A DNA stretch of 5,089 nt from Clostridia bacterium (GTDB lineage: Bacteria > Bacillota > Clostridia > Oscillospirales > CAG-272). Positions 1 to 4,131 of the stretch are shown piece after piece. The translations under genes and the position numbers were made by a program. The stretch is taken from NCBI GenBank assembly GCA_017556845.1, contig JAFYMA010000135.1:1-5089 (forward strand). Direction: 5' to 3'. How positions within the stretch are numbered: position 1 is the stretch's first letter; each line of letters begins with the position of its first letter. Under the pieces are notes generated by a model. The model did not search any database, had not been told where the DNA came from, and saw nothing but the letters and a program-made list of their open reading frames with translations.

Positions 1-285
1 ATGGAAATGCGAACATTCTGGTCATTTTTCCGTAAAGCCATATTATTTCCTGCTTGCTGGACTTTTACTCTTGCGGGATGCTTTTATATCATTGGTCTTT
101 TCTTTAGGATATGGAGATTGGGTTTGTGGGCATCTAAACCCAATGACAACGAGTACACTGCTTTTGTAGATGGCAAGAAAATCCCTGTCGTCAGATATTA
201 TGATGATTTGTCCGACTATGGCGCAAGTGGAAAGTACATATATCGAGATGCAAATGGCGAATTTTACCGCCCACCCGTAAAATAA
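1..285 (+). CDS. Small single-pass membrane protein, function unknown
   Basis: I do not recognise this 94-residue protein. A basic N-terminus (R4, R11, K12) is followed by a hydrophobic stretch at about residues 13-36, rich in Phe, Leu and Ile, that ends in R36 and R39. This predicts one membrane helix or a tight hairpin. The remaining ~55 residues are polar and tyrosine-rich and end in RPPVK. That tail (VDGKKIPVVRYYDD, then YIYRDANGEFYRPP) reads like a short beta-rich soluble domain. The first base of the window is the A of the ATG, so neither a ribosome site nor a longer N-terminus can be checked; a second ATG lies at codon 3. The stop is TAA at 283-285. The first convincing terminator is at 455-491. 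It could be a phage- or accessory-type orphan membrane protein, but nothing shows this. Confidence 0.6.
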   Translation: MEMRTFWSFFRKAILFPACWTFTLAGCFYIIGLFFRIWRLGLWASKPNDNEYTAFVDGKKIPVVRYYDDLSDYGASGKYIYRDANGEFYRPPVK

Positions 286-297
286 ATAAAAGGCTGA

Positions 298-456
298 ATC
301 ACTGTTAAAAAATTGCTGAGTACTATCGGTCGTGGCTACGCAGCTATGCCTGACCGATGTCGGTGCGCCATCAAATATACGGGGTGTTGTGACAAAAAGT
401 GTACGGACGGCACAAAAACACCTCTATGGCAGGCAATATCAGATCTTAAGCGATAA
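298..456 (+). other. Possible Cys-rich mini-ORF (or structured RNA)
   Basis: The frame is open from 298 to a TAA at 454-456. From the TTG at 313 it would encode about 47 residues; from the ATG at 346 it would encode 36. The peptide has five cysteines within 17 residues in the pattern C-x-C-x6-C-C-x3-C (DRCRCAIKYTGCCDKKC), then a more ordinary tail (PLWQAISDLKR). The stop codon abuts the first base of the terminator stem, as for a genuine last gene. Against a gene, neither TTG 313 nor ATG 346 has a convincing ribosome site; the only nearby AGG (291-293) is too far from both. The same bases also fold into two long stems (325-358 and 381-424), so a structured RNA is an equal alternative. I recognise no family, and no RiPP-modifying enzyme is in view. 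Confidence 0.25.
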
Positions 457-491
457 ACTGACTTCGTTTTTCAAGCGGGGTCAGTTTTTTT
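455..491 (+). terminator. Rho-independent terminator
   Basis: AAACTGAC at 455-462 pairs with GTCAGTTT at 480-487. The stem continues inward with two G-U pairs and two C-G pairs (463-466 with 476-479), leaving a 9-nt loop at 467-475. The 3' arm runs directly into T485-491. It ends transcription from the gene at 1-285 and/or the mini-ORF at 298-456, whose stop codon overlaps the first bases of the stem. Confidence 0.8.
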
Positions 492-553
492 GATTTGGAT
501 ACGATCGTTGTTGCGGAAGCGAATGTACTCGCCTATGAGATGCGAGGTTCCTT

Positions 554-580
554 GTAGGGACCGGCGCCCTCGACGGTCCG
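554..580 (+). repeat. GTAG-headed palindromic repeat, copy A
   Basis: A GTAG head at 554-557 is followed by the arm GGACCG (558-563), which pairs with CGGTCC (574-579). The inner part adds one mismatch and two further pairs (565-566 with 571-572) around a CCCT loop, and the element ends in CCG. The layout of a GTAG head on an imperfect stem matches that of REP/SMAG-type extragenic repeats. It shares the head and tail, but not the arms, with the copies at 804-828 and 5063-5087. Confidence 0.6.
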
Positions 581-615
581 CAAAGGTATAAATGCAACGC
601 AGAAAACAAAGAGAT

Positions 616-657
616 AACCCCGACAGACCATTAAAAATCTGTCGGGGTTTATTATTC
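616..657 (+). terminator. Strong stem-loop, terminator-like
   Basis: A perfect 12-bp stem pairs AACCCCGACAGA (616-627) with TCTGTCGGGGTT (638-649) around a 10-nt loop (628-637). On the + strand it is followed by TTATTATT, an imperfect U-tract. No gene ends just before it, so it may be a back-up terminator, a relic of a lost gene, or a structural element. On the - strand the downstream run is weaker. Confidence 0.5.
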
Positions 658-710
658 GATAAACCTGTTACTGTTCTGTTTATCGCCAGTTTCGCATTTG
701 TATTACAAAG

Positions 711-736
711 GCATAGGGATAAGCCCCCGCCCTACG
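711..736 (-). repeat. Degenerate GTAG-headed repeat, copy B
   Basis: Read on the - strand, a GTAG head (CTAC on the + strand at 732-735) is followed by GGCGGGGGCTTATCCCTATGCC. The G-rich left arm is no longer matched by a full C-rich right arm. Only GGG/CCC remains, and an outer TAGGG (714-718) can pair with CCCTA (730-734). I take it as a decayed, inverted member of the family at 554-580, 804-828 and 5063-5087. It is the least certain of the four. Confidence 0.4.
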
Positions 737-760
737 ATGTACCGCCATTATATCCACAAA

Positions 761-788
761 TCGGCAGAGAAAACAACATCTCTGCCGA
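761..788. repeat. Perfect 10-bp stem-loop
   Basis: TCGGCAGAGA (761-770) pairs perfectly with TCTCTGCCGA (779-788) around an A-rich 8-nt loop. The 3' flank on the + strand is AATTTATG and on the - strand TTTGTGG, so neither side has a classical U-tract. It may slow or end transcription leaving the - strand gene that stops at 877, which has no better terminator nearby. Confidence 0.45.
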
Positions 789-803
789 AATTTATGTGTG
801 TCC

Positions 804-839
804 GTAGGGGCGATTCATGAATCGCCCGTTTTTGTTTTG
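804..839 (+). repeat. GTAG-headed palindromic repeat, copy C, with T-tract
   Basis: A GTAG head at 804-807 overlaps a perfect 20-bp inverted repeat at 808-827 whose arms are GGGCGATTCA and TGAATCGCCC. It is followed by GTTTTTGTTTTG (828-839). The head and the CCCG tail match the copies at 554 and 5087. The T-rich flank means it could also work as a + strand terminator facing the convergent lipoprotein gene. On the - strand the flank is CTACGGAC, which would not support intrinsic termination. Confidence 0.65.
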
Positions 840-876
840 CGTATTTCGAGCCAAAAGGTTTTTATTTTTAATAAAT

Positions 877-2163
877 TCAAGATGCCTTAATGCTGATGTC
901 CGTTGCGGTCACATCCGCGTTATATGCCCATACGCCGTAATAACCGCTGTTGGAAATTACCGCTGAGCCTGAATATACGATCTTTCCGTCGTGATCCTTT
1001 ACGACTGCCTGATCGTATTGATCGCTTACGCGTATACTGCAAAGCATATATTCTTCGCCGTTTTCTTTATACATATAGAACTTTATAACGTCGTTTGCAT
1101 CAACTACTACGAGCTTGTGTGCTGTTGAAAAATCCTCGGGGATCGTAAAGTACGCAGGTTTGTAATTCCAGGAATATCTGTCTCCGCCTTTGCCGAAGAA
1201 CAGACAAGCCTTGTTCGCTCCGTTGAACGAAACGTATATACCGCCCTCTTGTCTTGCCGTACTGCGTCTTTCGGGAAGTCTTAAGCCGACGAATGCAGCG
1301 TTCGTTTCGGTATTTGAATTGCCCTTGCCGACGGATCTGAGCGTCAGATGAAATTCATACTGCTTGTATTCTTCACCGTGCGCGTATTGCTTTTTCGTTG
1401 AAAACGTTCCGTTTGCGGACTCCTGCTCAAAAAGAACTGTCGAATTTTCCGCAATTACCGCAGCGGTGCTTTCGGGAGCTTCGTATAATTCGAGCATAGA
1501 CGGGTTAGGCATTTTGGCGGGATTAGGTCTGTACGCGCGGACGAAGTTCGTTATCGACTCGGTAAACGGCTGAGGGCCGAGCGAGCCGTTGATCCTTGCA
1601 TCAGAGCCGCCGTCGTATCTTTTGTTCGTTCCCGCACACAAAAATACGTGTCCGGGATTGCCGTTTTTGTCGGGATTTACGAATACGATGTCGCCTGCAC
1701 GGACTGATCTTACGCTTTCGATCAGTTCAAAATCGTGCTCTTCAAAATATCTGTAAAGGTCAAGACCGTGGCGGAAATCCTGATCTATGAAGCCTGCGCG
1801 GAAAAGTATCCAGCCTACGAGTCTGTCGCAGGCAACGATTCTTTCCTTGGAATTGATAGCTGTTGCGGTATCGAGCGTACGCCAGTTTATAGCGGGATTT
1901 ATTTCAGCATCGCCGTATTTGAAGCCCTTGTCGCGTACAAAGTCCGCAACGACCTTGCCCTCTGCCATAAGTCTGTCAACGAGCTCCTTGTACGTAGGCG
2001 GCGTCCAGTTATCTACTACCGGCTCTTCGGCATCCGTCTGGGGTACCGTTTCTTCCGCTGCCGTCGTATTGGGCTCCGCTGACGTTTCCGATACGCTTTC
2101 AGTGCAGGAAAGCATCAAAAGCGCGCACAGTAAGCATGTGGTGCGTAATAATAATTTTTTCAT
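877..2163 (-). CDS. Lipoprotein with NlpC/P60-like cysteine peptidase domain and C-terminal beta-sandwich
   Basis: This 428-residue protein is predicted to be exported and lipid-anchored. It has a basic start (MKKLLLR), a hydrophobic core and a lipobox MLSC ending at Cys20, then a Ser/Thr/Glu-rich linker to about residue 52. Residues ~55-213 resemble a papain-like NlpC/P60 fold. The probable nucleophile is Cys112 in ACDRLVGWILFRAGF, followed by RAGDIVFV (155-162) and the probable catalytic His172 in GHVFLCAG. The usual DCSG/DCSS context of the Cys is replaced by ACDR, so both activity and substrate (peptidoglycan stem peptide or protein) are inferred. Residues ~225-428 are beta-rich (FHLTL, KLVVVDANDVIKFYMY, GYYGVWAYNADVTATDISI), like a concanavalin-type sandwich, and may bind glycan. 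The start is supported by AAAGG at 2174-2178, ten bases upstream, and by a consensus promoter at 2210-2238. The stop is TGA at 877-879. The peptidase call is moderate and the C-domain call weaker. Confidence 0.8.
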   Translation of the reverse strand: MKKLLLRTTCLLCALLMLSCTESVSETSAEPNTTAAEETVPQTDAEEPVVDNWTPPTYKELVDRLMAEGKVVADFVRDKGFKYGDAEINPAINWRTLDTATAINSKERIVACDRLVGWILFRAGFIDQDFRHGLDLYRYFEEHDFELIESVRSVRAGDIVFVNPDKNGNPGHVFLCAGTNKRYDGGSDARINGSLGPQPFTESITNFVRAYRPNPAKMPNPSMLELYEAPESTAAVIAENSTVLFEQESANGTFSTKKQYAHGEEYKQYEFHLTLRSVGKGNSNTETNAAFVGLRLPERRSTARQEGGIYVSFNGANKACLFFGKGGDRYSWNYKPAYFTIPEDFSTAHKLVVVDANDVIKFYMYKENGEEYMLCSIRVSDQYDQAVVKDHDGKIVYSGSAVISNSGYYGVWAYNADVTATDISIKAS

Positions 2164-2209
2164 TTCATATTTACCTTTGCTGTTTATTTGGAAAAATTCC
2201 TTATGTGAA

Positions 2210-2238
2210 ATTATATACTATATAATACTTTTTGTCAA
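2210..2238 (-). promoter_or_regulatory. Consensus sigma-A promoter of the NlpC/P60-like lipoprotein gene
   Basis: On the - strand, TTGACA (2238-2233) is separated by exactly 17 bases from TATAAT (2215-2210), matching both consensus hexamers with the ideal spacer. The spacer is AT-only apart from two G's. The inferred start of transcription near 2203 gives a leader of about 40 bases that contains the GCAAAGG ribosome site (2174-2180). It lies just downstream of the terminator of the preceding - strand gene, so the lipoprotein gene is an independent unit. Confidence 0.85.
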
Positions 2239-2266
2239 TAGGCAAAAAGCGCGTACGGAATATGCA

Positions 2267-2303
2267 ATAAAAAACCGCAGGCTTCCGTGGAGGATCCTGC
2301 GGT
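2267..2303 (-). terminator. Rho-independent terminator of the DUF4364 gene
   Basis: Read on the - strand, ACCGCAGG (2303-2296) pairs with CCTGCGGT (2281-2274) over 8 bp. An inner stem (2293-2290 with 2285-2282) has a CACG tetraloop. The structure is followed by TTTTTTATT (2275-2267). It lies 16 bases past the stop of the DUF4364 gene and insulates it from the lipoprotein promoter at 2210-2238. There is no U-tract on the + strand, so it acts in one direction. Confidence 0.9.
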
Positions 2304-2319
2304 GCTTTACCTTACGCCT

Positions 2320-2841
2320 TTAATATTTTGCCTGCCCCATAAGAAACGAATAAATAAATTTGTAAAGATGTTCGGGGTTTTCCTTGAAATTGTCCGCCAT
2401 ACGCTCGGCTTGAAATTCCGTTTCGGCGTTTACTGTAACGCTGATGGCACGCTTGCCCTTTCTCGTTATCGAAAGGGTAAGGTCAAACGTTCCGTCGTCA
2501 TTTTCCGCGGTGCGTGAGGACACCTTCGTTTTCGTTTTGTCAAATTCAAGGAACAAAAGCGCGTGTCTTATTCCTCTTTCGCGCACGTAGCCTGCAATGT
2601 CACTTTTAAGCGTGTTTGCAACGAATTCGCCTGCGGGCGTTATTTCGTACGCTCCGTCTGATCTTTCGCATATCAGCTTTGAGGCTTTCAATTCCTCAAA
2701 CTGATCCATAAAGTCAAAATTGCTCACGAAATCGTCCTGCAGGACTATATCGTTTATCTGCGAATATTTCAACGGGCGGTCAACGTGATCCATAAGGGTG
2801 AGTATATAAAGGCGTATATCGCCCTTTTCTGTCAGCTTCAT
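2320..2841 (-). CDS. DUF4364 family winged-helix protein
   Basis: This 173-residue cytoplasmic protein matches my knowledge of the DUF4364 family of Firmicutes in both length and layout. Residues ~8-80 form a winged-helix DNA-binding-type domain: IRLYILTLMDHVDRPLKYSQ, then the helix INDIVLQDDFVSNFDFMDQF, then a recognition/wing part LKASKLICERSDGAYEITPAGE. Residues ~97-140 are beta strands (LLFLEFDKTKTKV, FDLTLSITRKG, AISVTVNAE), and a C-terminal helix carries a charged stretch plus YKFIYSFLMG. The family has no established role; a regulator is an inference from the fold. The start is set by GGAGA at 2849-2853, eight bases before the ATG. It is transcribed divergently from the sigma-factor gene, so it may sense or set expression there. 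It is a single-gene unit with its own terminator. Confidence 0.85.
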   Translation of the reverse strand: MKLTEKGDIRLYILTLMDHVDRPLKYSQINDIVLQDDFVSNFDFMDQFEELKASKLICERSDGAYEITPAGEFVANTLKSDIAGYVRERGIRHALLFLEFDKTKTKVSSRTAENDDGTFDLTLSITRKGKRAISVTVNAETEFQAERMADNFKENPEHLYKFIYSFLMGQAKY

Positions 2842-2935
2842 TTCAATATCTCCATCGGTTTTTATGAAAAAATGTTTGTTTTAAAACCATTAATATTTAA
2901 GAGTTCTTTGCAGTATATCTCATGCTACGGTAACA

Positions 2936-2965
2936 ATTCTATCATAAAAAAATATGAATATTCAA
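2936..2965 (-). promoter_or_regulatory. Probable promoter of the DUF4364 gene
   Basis: On the - strand, TTGAAT (2965-2960) is followed after 18 bases by TAGAAT (2941-2936), with a TGA just before the -10 that forms an extended TGN element. This would give a leader of about 90 bases before the ATG. It is weaker than the other promoters here. A second -10-like TATACT (2917-2912) lacks a properly spaced -35. The divergent sigma-factor promoter begins about 40 bp away, so the two could interfere. Confidence 0.5.
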
Positions 2966-3005
2966 TATCTTGCCGTGAATTTAGTAAATTTTTTTTAAAT
3001 AACTA

Positions 3006-3033
3006 TTGACATCTTTAAAAAAAATGTTATAAT
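3006..3033 (+). promoter_or_regulatory. Strong sigma-A promoter of the sigma-factor gene
   Basis: TTGACA (3006-3011) is followed after 16 bases by TATAAT (3028-3033). A TGT immediately upstream forms an extended -10. The spacer contains an A8 run and the upstream DNA (2990-3000) is a T/A-rich tract like an UP element. The transcript would start near 3040, giving a ~40-base purine-rich leader before the ATG at 3081. The match to the housekeeping consensus suggests the gene is not solely autoregulated. Confidence 0.85.
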
Positions 3034-3080
3034 ACATATAAACAGCAGAGCAAAAAGAAGAGAGGCAGGCATCCATTCAT

Positions 3081-3626
3081 ATGGCAGATGTAAATGACAT
3101 ATCTCTTGCCCGCATCGGTGATGACGGTGCATTCGGCAGACTTATGGCAGAGTATTCGCCTCTTATGATCTCTCTTTGCTCACGCTTTTATAACGACGGC
3201 TTGAACGGCGCAGGTCTTGACGATCTTATGCAGGAGGCGAGCATAGCGTTTTATCACGCAATATGCACGTATACTGAGGGAAAGCATACCACGTTCGGTC
3301 TTTATGCGAAGATATGCATCAAAAATGCGTTGGTGTCGTATATGCGCAAGCATCCGTCGTTTGAGCAGTCATCTCTTGAATTGGAAAAGGCAGACGAAAC
3401 GCCGTCAGGCGAGCTTGACCCGCTTGATACGGTAATATCCGCAGAGCAGCTCGTGTTTCTCAAGCAAAGGATAAAGTCGCTTTTAACGGAGTACGAGCAT
3501 AAGGTATTCGTCCGTTACGCCGGCGGTAAGAGCGTAAGGCAGATCGCATCTGAGCTTGACGTTAGCGAAAAGTCCGTATACAATTCAATAGCGAGAGTCA
3601 AGAACAAGCTCAAAAGGCTGATCTGA
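3081..3626 (+). CDS. Small sigma-70 family factor, SigH-like
   Basis: This is a 181-residue RNA polymerase sigma factor with only regions 2 and 4. Region 2 spans ~15-90: the core-binding part is FGRLMAEYSPLMISLCSRFY, with LDDLMQEASIAFYHAI and TTFGLYAKICIKNALVSYMRK covering 2.2-2.4. An acidic linker (EKADETPSGELDPLD) leads to region 4 (~125-180), with the helix-turn-helix SVRQIASELDVSEKSVYNSI and the basic tail ARVKNKLKRLI. The order and spacing, the DP-D-I linker and the EHKVFVRYAGGKS motif resemble Bacillus/Clostridium SigH more than typical ECF factors, although the protein is shorter than SigH (about 210-220). I therefore give no gene name. No anti-sigma gene or membrane partner is adjacent. 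The ribosome site is weak: AGG at 3067-3069, 11 bases before the ATG, or GAGAGG at 3060-3065. The strong promoter at 3006-3033 supports the start. The stop is TGA. Confidence 0.88.
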   Translation: MADVNDISLARIGDDGAFGRLMAEYSPLMISLCSRFYNDGLNGAGLDDLMQEASIAFYHAICTYTEGKHTTFGLYAKICIKNALVSYMRKHPSFEQSSLELEKADETPSGELDPLDTVISAEQLVFLKQRIKSLLTEYEHKVFVRYAGGKSVRQIASELDVSEKSVYNSIARVKNKLKRLI

Positions 3627-3631
3627 TATAT

Positions 3632-3693
3632 GTCCCGGTAGTTTAATGAGAGCGTTGATTTTCAAAGGTGGCGGTCAGAATCCGTCCGGGGGC
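3632..3693 (+). other. tRNA-like structured element, degenerate
   Basis: The 62 bases fold in tRNA order. An acceptor-like stem pairs GTCCCGG (3632-3638) with the GGGGGC end (to 3693), with one G bulged. Next come TA, a D-arm-like GTTT-AATGA-GAGC (3641-3653), a short TTGA-TTT-TCAA hairpin (3655-3665), and a T-arm-like GGCGG-TCAGAAT-CCGTC (3670-3686). TAGTTTAATG resembles the start of bacterial Gly tRNAs. The D-loop lacks GG, the T-loop has CA where TC is expected, the anticodon stem is too short, there is no variable loop and no CCA. A working standard tRNA is therefore unlikely. It lies six bases after the sigma-factor stop and in the leader of the zinc-ribbon gene. It is a tRNA pseudogene, a processing signal or a chance fold. 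Confidence 0.3.
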
Positions 3694-3732
3694 AAAAAAT
3701 TTATATCCATATTTTAAAGCGAGGTACCAAAA

Positions 3733-4017
3733 ATGTACGAAGACAAGACACTGGTTTGCAAGGATTGCGGACAAGAATTCATTTTCTCAGCAGGCGAACA
3801 TGCTTTTTATGCTGAAAAGGGCTTCCAGAATGAGCCGCAGAGATGCAAAGCTTGCCGCGATGCAAAGAAAAACGCAGCAAGAGCCCCCAAAGAGCTTCAC
3901 ACAGCTGTATGCGCTAAGTGCGGCGGCGAAGCAAGAATTCCCTTTGTTCCCAGCAATGACAAGCCTGTATACTGCAGCGATTGCTTTGCTGAAATGAAGA
4001 AAAATTCTGCTGAATAA
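3733..4017 (+). CDS. Small double zinc-ribbon protein (zf-trcl type)
   Basis: This 94-residue cytoplasmic protein has eight cysteines in two four-Cys sites. Site one uses C9-x2-C12 and C38-x2-C41 (LVCKDCGQEF, then QRCKACRDAKK), the pattern of the probable zinc-ribbon family zf-trcl, with the characteristic AEKGFQNEPQRCKACR segment. Site two uses C60-x2-C63 and C81-x2-C84 (AVCAKCGGEARIPFVP, then KPVYCSDCFAEM), a second ribbon often found beside the first. The molecular role of the family is not established; nucleic-acid or ribosome binding is a guess from the fold. The start is well supported by GAGG at 3721-3724, eight bases before the ATG. No clear promoter lies between it and the sigma gene, so readthrough from 3006-3033 is possible. 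A strong terminator follows 12 bases past the stop. Confidence 0.88.
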   Translation: MYEDKTLVCKDCGQEFIFSAGEHAFYAEKGFQNEPQRCKACRDAKKNAARAPKELHTAVCAKCGGEARIPFVPSNDKPVYCSDCFAEMKKNSAE

Positions 4018-4029
4018 GCTTTTTAAATG

Positions 4030-4065
4030 CGGGATGCCGAAAAGCATCCCGTTATTTTATTTTTC
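4030..4065 (+). terminator. Rho-independent terminator of the zinc-ribbon gene
   Basis: CGGGATGC (4030-4037) pairs perfectly with GCATCCCG (4044-4051) around a CGAAAA loop. It is followed by TTATTTTATTTTT (4052-4064). It closes the unit that contains the zinc-ribbon gene and sits immediately before the promoter of the SGNH lipoprotein gene. Confidence 0.93.
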
Positions 4066-4069
4066 CGAA

Positions 4070-4099
4070 TTGACAAAGCAGCATCTGATGTGGTATAAT
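4070..4099 (+). promoter_or_regulatory. Sigma-A promoter of the SGNH lipoprotein gene
   Basis: TTGACA (4070-4075) is separated by 18 bases from TATAAT (4094-4099). A TGG just before the -10 gives an extended TGN motif. Transcription would start near 4106, leaving a ~25-base leader that contains AAGGAG at 4118-4123. The gene is therefore independent of the zinc-ribbon gene upstream. Confidence 0.88.
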
Positions 4100-4131
4100 G
4101 ATAGAACATTGAAACGTAAGGAGACGACGTG

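Larger units (their letters stand above)
286..876. other. Gene-poor convergent intergenic region rich in hairpins
   Basis: This ~590 bp gap separates the + strand gene ending at 285 from the - strand gene ending at 877. It contains a short Cys-rich open frame (298-456), a terminator (455-491), perfect stem-loops at 616-649 and 761-788, and GTAG-headed palindromic repeats at 554-580, 711-736 and 804-828. A frame at 592-807 is open for 71 codons but runs straight through three of these hairpins and is low-complexity in composition, so I do not call it a gene. Otherwise I see no coding signal. The density of palindromes suggests a tolerated landing zone for small repeats between converging transcripts. 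Confidence 0.7.

Noticed and set aside
492..557. Short coding-looking stretch DLDTIVVAEANVLAYEMRGSL ending in the TAG of repeat copy A
   Set aside because: Only 21 codons, no ATG with a ribosome site, and it begins in the U-tract of the terminator. It could be a gene remnant, but nothing identifies it.
592..807. 71-codon + strand open frame
   Set aside because: It runs through two perfect stem-loops and a GTAG repeat, has no ribosome site, and its protein shows no domain-like pattern.
1787..2323. 178-codon + strand frame opposite the lipoprotein gene
   Set aside because: It is antisense to the signal peptide and peptidase domain and crosses the lipoprotein promoter and the DUF4364 terminator; no ribosome site or domain was seen.
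2955..2964. 10-bp palindrome TGAATATTCA as an operator
   Set aside because: A short AT-rich palindrome is expected by chance in such DNA and it has no second copy nearby; noted only as overlapping a putative -35.
3655..3668. TTTCAAA as an anticodon loop with UCA, suggesting a UGA-decoding tRNA
   Set aside because: The flanking bases cannot form a proper five-pair anticodon stem, and genes in the window (sigma factor, NlpC-like lipoprotein) end in TGA, so UGA reads as stop here.
3668..3997. 109-codon + strand frame overlapping the zinc-ribbon gene
   Set aside because: It is a shadow frame: the zinc-ribbon frame has a proper ribosome site and eight ordered cysteines, while this one starts inside the tRNA-like element.
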